A stretch of 64,000 nucleotides of DNA, from assembly GCA_963556145.1 (NCBI GenBank), contig OY744472.1, forward strand, positions 4,278,001-4,342,000, in the 5' to 3' direction. The stretch is from Hygrocybe punicea (taxonomy: Eukaryota > Basidiomycota > Agaricomycetes > Agaricales > Hygrophoraceae). The notes under the pieces are model-generated. The model saw only the letters and a program-made list of their open reading frames with translations, made no database searches and was not told the origin of the DNA. Position numbers and translations under genes: made by a program. Positions 57,364 through 64,000 of this stretch are shown in pieces (positions within the stretch are counted from its first letter, which is position 1; every line of letters starts with the position of its first letter).

Positions 57364-60102
57364 TCAAAAGAATAATACTGAAGATATCAAATATCGCAGA
57401 CCAAAGTATTTCATGATTTCAAGCTGTCTTTTAGAAAACTTATAATTTGTGAAAGCATTGTCCCATGTTTGTAATTTCTTTTTGAGTTCTTTGCCATTTC
57501 TCCATGGCTTGAAAACAGTTAACATTGTACAACAATAATATTCTCGATCACCACGGTCAGCCCTTGGTAAATTGTTTGGAATGAAATTAGGAACTATGAA
57601 GGGATCATTTCCTTTCATTTTTGCATGGTGGGTCAGATATTGTGTGTGATTGCGTTGCAAAGTATAATCTTTTTTATTTTTCGTCGATATATCCATTTCT
57701 ATTTCATCAACTTCATCTGATTCATCACCTATGTCTGTGCTTGTATTATCATTCTTGTTCTTTTTATTTAAGCTGTCAGGCTTCTGAATTTCATCGATTT
57801 GCATGAACATATCATCATCAGAATAGTCAATATCGGTATGTTCAATAAAGGTGTCAGACACATCATCAAATTCTACCTCATCAAAAAGTTGGCTTTGCGT
57901 TGATTCTTTGCTAGTCATTTGGGTTTTTTTTTTTGTACCACTTTTATTTGGTTCCATAGTGGCAAGACGTATCCAGTTATACAGTGATACATTATTATAC
58001 AAAGCCGGTCTGAACATATAATCATTTACTTTGGAAAGTCCTATGTATGATCCATTTCGTTTACCAATCACAACGTTTTGAGCGTGATTTTCATCTTCAC
58101 ATGTATTAGCAATTTCTTCATCAGACCATGCACTAATAACCTCTTTAACATAAGATCTCCAAAAGAATGGTACAAATTTATGACTGGCATAGTGATCAGG
58201 ATTTCTGAGCACGTATAATGAAGCCATTGGAGCACCAATCTCCATTTTGGAGGTGAGGGAATTGACTATTTGTGTAAATAATTTTGTGACTTTGTTTTTC
58301 CTGTTTAAATCTCCACCAATCATTTTGGAATTCCTATCAAAAACACTTTTTATTACTTCAAAAATGCTATAGGTTTTCAAAGACATCTTTGTAATATAAT
58401 CTGTTATATGTGCAACTATTGCCTTTATAGCAGCACCAGATAACAAACTAGTCACATCAGAATTACATCGCAGCATATAAGTTACTTCAGGTGTTACTGT
58501 GTTCATCCAAGGCTCACCGTGCTTGAGGTTGAGAGCACCAGTATTAGGTTCTACAAAGGTTTGGTGAAAGATATCTCTTGGAAATCGTCTTTTACATTCA
58601 CCTTTAGAATTAAGACAGTATGGTTTTCTTTTTCCATCGTGTCTGTTATGTAAATTTAATTGCAATAAAAGAGAATCGACAACCTCTGTGAACTTTTGCC
58701 ACCATGTTGATCTTTTGTCATGATATTGACAATTCATAGAACATGTATATGAAGGTGGATCTGGGAAAACACATGTTGGAGGTTGATATTCAGGTATTGC
58801 CATCATCTGTTCCATTTTCTGGGATACCTCTTCTTTAGAACCTGTCAAGAATTGTCCTATGCACAAACATTCCAAGTACTCTACTAATCTCTTCTGAAAA
58901 TCAGAATTTTCATCCATAATTTTGTCACGTATTTCCTGAGGTGTAAGGCATCCCTTTATCCATAGCAGCATATGAAGATGCAAGGTAAGACATCCTTGTT
59001 CATCTACTGTTCTGTAATAACCTGATGTACTTCCATACAGACCAGGATGAGATTCATTTATTCCTAATATATGTTTGATGAACATTTCAGTAGTAAAGTG
59101 AAAGAAGCGGGCTCCAGCCACTGGATTATTTGCAATTAGTTTGTAACAATCCTGGGGTAGACGTAGCTTAGGATAAAACTTTTCTTTGTTGTCAGCATAA
59201 TATAGGCATAGTGGGTGATTGATGTCTGCAGGTGCAAAAGTGATAAACCAAGTTGGCGCACCAATATAGGATATCAGAGACCAAATCTCATTTCGCATGT
59301 ATTTCTTGTTAGTAATTGAACCTTTTACCTGACCAGCTACATGGTCCAAGTCTGAAATGAGCTTATAGCATGCTTTTTCCTCAGGTGTTTCCGGTTTTAC
59401 TCTATCACCTCTGGACAATCTTTTAGAGAGATCATCTAAAACAGCAGTATTGATATTCATCAAGCAATCTGCAATATCATTGAAATTATGTTTGTTAGTC
59501 AACAAATATCCACCTGTTGTACTGTCTTTAATCTGTTCCTGATTGAATGCAATCAGTGGAAAATAGGGATCAGTTTGAAATCTTTTGTCATGGTACATCA
59601 GGAGGTGTCTTTTGTGCATCATATCACTAATAATTAAAACATCTTTGTCAACGCTACCAATGCCACCCAAGCCATATGGAAAGAGGCAAGGAAACATCAT
59701 AGGATATAAATGAGGATTATTGAAGAAGGACTCTGGATTTCTAGCATGGCTTATGGCAAGAACACCACCATGATCATTTATCAAATGTTTTGTCGCTCTA
59801 GCTATTAATGCTTTTGGACTTGTAATATCTAGATTATCACCAGTTACTCCACTCACAACAAAAGGACAAGGCCCATCTTCCACACCATCTTCCTCTTCAT
59901 TGTCGAATGCACTAGTGGCTTCCGGTTCCTTATTTGTGTCTGCTGGTCGATATGCAACCACAACAGGAATTCCTTGATCTGGATATTGTTCTAGGTTTTC
60001 ATAGGAGATGTCTAAATCATAGTAGTCTATGTGGTTCAATTTCAGCCATTCTAAAGCTGCAGAAACCAGCTTCCTGCGAACTAATAAAGGCATTCGCTCC
60101 AT
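57364..60102 (-). CDS. Helitron Rep protein region, 912-codon intact frame (copy 3)
   Basis: Helitron Rep is the rolling-circle HUH-type nuclease. The frame starts MERMPLLVRRKLVSAALEW, probably an internal Met, since in copy 2 the same sequence continues from the DUF6570-like domain. It passes PMMFPCLFPYGLGG and EIWSLISYIGAPTWF (Helitron_like_N). The metal-binding motif LHLHMLLW has His at residues 375 and 377. The Tyr motif reads AHITDYITKMSLKTY, with His565 where copy 2 has the first catalytic Tyr, while Tyr569 is kept. The frame is free of stops over 2.7 kb, against at least four stops in copy 2. It ends shortly after KYFGLRYLISS by frameshift at 57364. Without its linked helicase it is not a working transposase. 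Confidence 0.8.
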   Translation of the reverse strand: MERMPLLVRRKLVSAALEWLKLNHIDYYDLDISYENLEQYPDQGIPVVVAYRPADTNKEPEATSAFDNEEEDGVEDGPCPFVVSGVTGDNLDITSPKALIARATKHLINDHGGVLAISHARNPESFFNNPHLYPMMFPCLFPYGLGGIGSVDKDVLIISDMMHKRHLLMYHDKRFQTDPYFPLIAFNQEQIKDSTTGGYLLTNKHNFNDIADCLMNINTAVLDDLSKRLSRGDRVKPETPEEKACYKLISDLDHVAGQVKGSITNKKYMRNEIWSLISYIGAPTWFITFAPADINHPLCLYYADNKEKFYPKLRLPQDCYKLIANNPVAGARFFHFTTEMFIKHILGINESHPGLYGSTSGYYRTVDEQGCLTLHLHMLLWIKGCLTPQEIRDKIMDENSDFQKRLVEYLECLCIGQFLTGSKEEVSQKMEQMMAIPEYQPPTCVFPDPPSYTCSMNCQYHDKRSTWWQKFTEVVDSLLLQLNLHNRHDGKRKPYCLNSKGECKRRFPRDIFHQTFVEPNTGALNLKHGEPWMNTVTPEVTYMLRCNSDVTSLLSGAAIKAIVAHITDYITKMSLKTYSIFEVIKSVFDRNSKMIGGDLNRKNKVTKLFTQIVNSLTSKMEIGAPMASLYVLRNPDHYASHKFVPFFWRSYVKEVISAWSDEEIANTCEDENHAQNVVIGKRNGSYIGLSKVNDYMFRPALYNNVSLYNWIRLATMEPNKSGTKKKTQMTSKESTQSQLFDEVEFDDVSDTFIEHTDIDYSDDDMFMQIDEIQKPDSLNKKNKNDNTSTDIGDESDEVDEIEMDISTKNKKDYTLQRNHTQYLTHHAKMKGNDPFIVPNFIPNNLPRADRGDREYYCCTMLTVFKPWRNGKELKKKLQTWDNAFTNYKFSKRQLEIMKYFGLRYLISSVLFF

Positions 60103-60235
60103 GTCTTCTGGAGTTGGTCAGGCAGGACCAGTAAAAATGAAAGCTAACACTTCATCAAGTTCTTTAACTGTTGGAGGTAATCGTTGATATATCTTTGGTG
60201 TTGGATTCTGAAACATGATGGCATTTGCTTTCATT

Positions 60236-61564
60236 TTATGCATCCCAGATGACACACGTACAATATGAATCTTTACACCAGTTGCGGATTATTGTTTCCT
60301 TCAACTCAATAGATGGCGGAGGAGGAGGAAAGGAATATTTGTCACAATTTGTTTCCTTGTTTTGTTTTACTCCATGCTCTGGCTTAGTATAACACTGTTC
60401 TTTATGGCAAAAGTGTAATCCGCTTTGCTGTTTTTCCAAATGTGAGGATATCTTGTTGGCCTATTTTATGTATCGCTCTGTACTTGATTTAACATCATGA
60501 ATATGGAAAATAGAAACATGCGTTTTACAAGCTGAACATGTATGCTCGGTCAATATGGAAAGTAGATCCTGTCCATGTAACCTTTGCATTGTTTTTGACA
60601 CATATATCTTATGTATTGTTGCTATTTCTATAATATTCTTCGCTGTCAATTGTGGGAGATATTCATGTAAAGGCATTTGAATGCATATAAATTCATTGTT
60701 ATTTCCATACAAAATTCTGGCTGTGTGTTGATCAATATGACCGATGTATTTGAATAATAAGCCAGAATCATGGTTGATATTATTGAATGGCAGCATAAAT
60801 GGTTGGAGAAAATTAAAGTTAAATGTTGGCAGTCGTTTACCACCTCCAATGTAGTGGAACCTATTAAAAGACTTTGTATATAAACATGTCATCATGTTTC
60901 TGAATAAATTCAAATTGAATGTAGTCATGCATGATCTTCTATATGCGATTGCAAATTGTAGTGTGATCCACAGCAAGGTTGCTTGTGACATAGCAATAGC
61001 ATTACATCGAAATAACTATAATTTGAAGTCATGTCATCTCAGGAGACATTGCATGAGTAACGCCTTGATAATCCAACAATGATATTGAACAGTGATAGGT
61101 TTCATAAAACAATACAAAGCAAAAGGATATTTAGAAGGTAAGTAGTATGATGTGGCATACTCAATAGAATATATCTGTATTTCGAAAGTGGAATTCTTAA
61201 CTGTTGTCAAAAAGAGTAATGGATCAAGTTTCAAATTATCTTTTGTTGTCTGATTGAACTTTAAAAGTCGTGAAGCATTTATTTGTATCGGTATCGCTGA
61301 ACCGCCCTGATCTGGGGCAAACTCATGTTCTATGAGTTCTTCTTTAAAATCACCCAGTTCTTGGGTAGAGTGCTCATGTCCTATGACTTTACCTTGAAAC
61401 ACGTTCGGTTCCTGGACCAAACTCGATACCAAAGGCAAAACGATTGATTCAGCAGAGATGTACGTGAGTTGGCCTGGGCATAGTTGTGGAAATTGTATTA
61501 CATTGGCAAGAATGTGTAAAGAAATGACAAGAAAGCATGTGTAGATGATATTGTCGAGATACAT
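60236..61564 (-). pseudogene. N-terminal Helitron frames and truncated DUF6570-like part, copy 3
   Basis: Frames: 61034-61564, starting MYLDNIIYTCFLVISLHILA (hydrophobic start), with a second half matching 36290-36646; 60461-60991, with NFLQPFMLPFNNINHDSGLL and HTCSACKTHVSIFHIHDVKS; and 60236-60439, with PPPPPSIELKETIIRNWCKD. A deletion then joins directly to the DUF6570 C-terminal part. Cys pairs (HTCSAC) are visible. Function unknown apart from belonging to the element. Confidence 0.6.
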
Positions 61565-61714
61565 GTGGATTTGTGGGAGCCAGAGTAAATCTGGTGATAT
61601 CTATTTAACTTGTTTAGTGGTTCAGATCATGAATCACAACAATTAACATGCTGAGTTTGATCATATGATATCGCTCCATTTGTATGGCTCTCTGAAACTG
61701 TATATTGTGCCTGA

Positions 61715-62160
61715 AGGCTGTGTTTATTCCCATTTGGTTGCTTCCCGTGATGCAATGATTTCGTCATTGCCTATTCTTTACCATTAGCAAATTAGCAAAT
61801 TAACAAGATAGCATTGGTATAGGCTGCAGTGGTGTGTTTTGTATGTGACGTTTGACTGAGATTATAATTAATAATCTACAAGAAAGAATTTGAGCCTGAA
61901 CATACATATATGTTTTAATTGATAACATTTATTGTATTGTCGAATTCTCTCCTTATTTTAGTCGTACATTATTCAAAGCAACAGATAAATTTGTTTTAAT
62001 ACAAGTACAAAAAATGTAGAATTCAAAGGCGATGGTAGAAGCATGTAGAAAGGAGCATGAAAGAATTTGAGCATAATCGCTGCTGGATAATGTAATGCAA
62101 CGTAGGACATTCCATTCTGCCTGGTATTTGGGCAACAACATTTTTTTTTGAAGTTGTTGT
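61715..62160. other. Stretch without a recognisable gene
   Basis: A/T-rich flank of Helitron copy 3. Nothing recognisable. Confidence 0.35.
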
Positions 62161-62203
62161 GGCTTGCCAAACAGTTGACGAACGAATCGAACGCCGTTCG
62201 GCA
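62161..62203. repeat. Left half of a hairpin repeat split by element E
   Basis: GGCTTGCCAAACAGTTGACG... up to GTTCGGCA. After removing element E and one target copy, it continues AGTGTTTGGTAAGCC at 63535-63549, restoring a 58-bp palindrome of the family at 39883 and 46845. Confidence 0.75.
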
Positions 62204-62418
62204 TAGTGTTGCCGCGGCTCGGCTAGCCGGTCAGCCGGATACACAAGCCACAGCTACGGCTACATTAGCCGGCCATTTTTTGTCGTAGCCATAGCCATAG
62301 CTGCGGCTACAGCTACAGCTGCAGCTCAAGCCGCTAGCCGCAGCTCAAGCCAACTAGCCACAGCTCAAGCTGGCTAGTTGGTGTCGTCAATCACCGGGGG
62401 GGGTCACCACGCCATCAA

Positions 62419-62470
62419 CCTCACAAAGGCCATGTCCATGTCAATTGACATGACATTGCCATTTGTGAGG
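62419..62470. repeat. 52-bp concentric palindrome, copy 7 (in element E)
   Basis: Perfect arms CCTCACAAA (62419-62427) and TTTGTGAGG (62462-62470), and a perfect 16-bp core CATGTCAATTGACATG at 62437-62452 on the same centre. Intermediate bases also pair (GGCCATGTC against GACATTGCC). This is the most complete copy. Confidence 0.9.
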
Positions 62471-62558
62471 TGAATGGCATCGCAGACGAAGTGGGGGGAC
62501 ATCTGATGTAATTCGTGGGCTGCTGGAGCCGCATCGTCCAGGTATTCCTTGCCGGATA

Positions 62559-62612
62559 CCTCGCGAACATCGTCCACCGGTTAGTTGACGCGGTTCGTGC
62601 GCGTTCGCGAGG
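62559..62612. repeat. 54-bp concentric palindrome, copy 8 (in element E)
   Basis: Perfect arms CCTCGCGAAC (62559-62568) and GTTCGCGAGG (62603-62612). The core is changed to TTAGTTGA at 62581-62588. Confidence 0.82.
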
Positions 62613-62720
62613 TGTGATGGCTTGGGGGGGTAGGGGGCTGGCAGCAGGAAAAGGGGAGAGACTCCCTGGCCCCCGCTGTTCTTGCCGGAGGCACGTCAAC
62701 CAGAGATTTCTTGCTGGATA

Positions 62721-62774
62721 CCTCACGAATGTCGTCCGCGCATCAATTGATGCGGTCCGTGCATGTTCGCGAGG
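62721..62774. repeat. 54-bp concentric palindrome, copy 9 (in element E)
   Basis: Arms CCTCACGAA (62721-62729) and TTCGCGAGG (62766-62774). Perfect core CGCATCAATTGATGCG at 62739-62754, within one base of the centre. It lies 162 bp from copy 8, with duplicated flanks (GTGTGATGGCTTGGGGGG). Confidence 0.85.
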
Positions 62775-63549
62775 TGTGATGGCTTGGGGGGGCTTGCAAC
62801 AGGGAGAGGGGAAAGACTCCCTGCCCCCGCTGTTCTTGCCCCATCCGTCGTCCTCGTTGCCCTCGTTGTCACCCGCCATTGGCCACTGGGTTGGCGTTGA
62901 CGTGGTTGTGGTCATGGTTAGCGGATGTCGATGGGAATATATGTTTGGCACGTACCTGGGCCGTTAGGTGGGCGCACCACCCTCCCGGCCTAGCTCTCCG
63001 CCGTCGTTGCCTGGTTGTTGGGTTGTTGCCATGCGGGTGGTGGCGACATGGGCGTTGGTCGTGGGCGTTGGTCGTGGTCACGGTTGTGTCGTGGCGCCTT
63101 TCATTGGTCCGATTTCCATGGTTCTTGTGGGATATGCGAGAGGTGGTGGGAGATGGGGAGATGGTGGGAGATGGTGGTGGTGAGTTGTGTTGTTCATCCT
63201 CGTTGTCGCCGGTGCTGTAAGAAAGTGAGCTGTCAGCATATTTTGAAGCCAGTCGATCTCAGCTGGCGCAGATTTCAAACTCAGTTTTAAAATTATTTTG
63301 CACGCAATGTAGATATATCATTTAATTTGAGAGCAAATACATGTACTGGACTTGCGGTAGATACACCGGCTAGCCAGCTGAATAGTTGCGGCTAACAGCT
63401 ACAGGAAATACTGTAGCTGCAGCCGTAGCCGGTTTGTAGCCTAGCCGAGCCGGTCACAAGCCGAGCCAATTTGGCGGCTTGGCTACGGCTAGTAGCCGGC
63501 TTCTAGCCGTAGCCGCGGCAACACTAGTTCGGCAAGTGTTTGGTAAGCC

Positions 63550-64000
63550 ATATAAGCACGATTTGTAAACGCCATTCGGCAAGTGCTTGTTAACCTGTCA
63601 CAAACATACTGATACATGCTACATAGCTAGACAATTGCCACCACAGATGAACTGTAAGGTTAATCTTAGCCTGTCGATTTCATAACTAGCATTCAATCAA
63701 TGATGCATATACTCACATAGAATACAGAATATTTGAATCAACTTACCAATCACTAGTGACTGTCATTCTCGGTTGTTTGACTTGGGATATTCTCTTATCT
63801 CAGTTCATGCATTAATCACAGCAGGGAACCGATCGATTTACGAATATAACAAGGACTACAAATTTCGCGATGGTAAAAACATATGAAGAGGCGCACGAAA
63901 GACCCAGTTCCTAAAACCACAACCAACCAACATCTGACGGAAGAAACCATTAATAAAATATGACACAGATCGTATCAACCTACGGACTCACTTCGAATTA
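63550..64000. other. Stretch without a recognisable gene
   Basis: A second partial hairpin (CATTCGGCAAGTGCTTG) near 63575 belongs to the TTCGACAAG family. Otherwise nothing recognisable up to the window end. Confidence 0.35.

Larger units (their letters stand above)
52780..61714 (-). mobile_element. Helitron copy 3, best preserved copy
   Basis: The 3' end CACCCCACTAG (minus strand, ending at 52780) is followed by T, with the same subterminal hairpin as the other copies. The candidate 5' end TCAGGCACA is at 61706-61714. It contains the Rep frame of 912 codons, helicase and USP-like module, interrupted by hAT element D at 54956-56212. About 370 bp of the DUF6570-like region are missing near 60265. 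Net length without element D is about 7.7 kb. Confidence 0.88.
62204..63526. mobile_element. Non-autonomous hAT element E, 1323 bp
   Basis: Perfect ends TAGTGTTGCCGCGGCT on both sides, with exact 8-bp duplication GTTCGGCA at 62196-62203 and 63527-63534. Subterminal AGCCGTAGC/GCTACGGCT repeats lie on both sides (62214-62375 and 63356-63510). Three palindrome copies lie near the left end, two of them in a 162-bp tandem duplication. GTTGGT/GTGG-rich filler and an A/T tract (about 63280-63340) follow. Confidence 0.93.

Overview
The window looks like repeat-rich nuclear DNA of a mushroom-forming basidiomycete (Agaricomycete). The evidence is short 50-60 bp GT-AG introns, remnants of a NACHT/WD40 NLR-type gene, a tyrosine-kinase-like (TKL) kinase fragment, a P450 starting with an HPLSRFPGP-type motif, Helitrons with DUF6570-like, Rep and PIF1-helicase modules, and several multi-exon genes of fungal families I cannot name. 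No bacterial features (operons, Shine-Dalgarno sites, CRISPR) are present. I assign no species.

Layout. 0-6.2 kb: hAT-type DNA transposons, some nested, with gag-like and hAT-transposase remnants. 7.1-18.5 kb: decayed host-type genes (P450, aldehyde dehydrogenase, NACHT-WD40, TKL kinase), one of them split by an LTR-like insert. 18.8-23 kb: a HECT-like multi-exon gene remnant split by a hAT element. 23.3-25.5 kb: a Tc1/mariner-like foldback element, an LTR-like block and a truncated gene. 25.5-36.8 kb: two Helitrons tail to tail, forming a near-identical palindrome of about 2.4-kb arms that contains a 100-N assembly gap. 37.6-46.3 kb: four host-like multi-exon genes, one with ATP-grasp-like signatures. 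46.8-49.5 kb: hairpin tandem repeats, a 399-bp inverted copy of the 22.9-kb sequence, a 134-bp higher-order minisatellite and an interstitial telomere tract. 50.2-52.1 kb: another GC-rich element. 52.8-61.7 kb: a third, better preserved Helitron carrying a nested hAT element. 62.2-63.5 kb: a further hAT element.

Five elements have exact 8-bp target-site duplications, fixing their ends: 785-1615, 4761-6044, 21163-22240, 54956-56212 and 62204-63526. The most notable signal is a 52-54 bp near-perfect palindrome with an outer stem CCTCGCGAA...TTCGCGAGG, concentric to within about a base with a core TCAATTGA. It occurs nine times: eight copies lie in five GC-rich elements whose terminal repeats are largely unrelated, and one lies outside any element I could delimit. 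Four of those five elements (all except A, which is inverted) read left to right as palindrome near one end, triplet-rich GC filler, A-rich tract, then the far end.

The Helitrons appear to encode a DUF6570-like/N-terminal part, a Rep (HxH and two-Tyr motifs), an SF1 PIF1 helicase, and a C-terminal module resembling a ubiquitin-specific protease (Cys box, paired CxxC, His box). Most disabling stops in the window are TGA, and wherever a related intact copy exists for comparison they largely replace CGA, consistent with C-to-T decay at methylated CpG. Copy 3 retains a 912-codon Rep frame, but its first Rep tyrosine is His.
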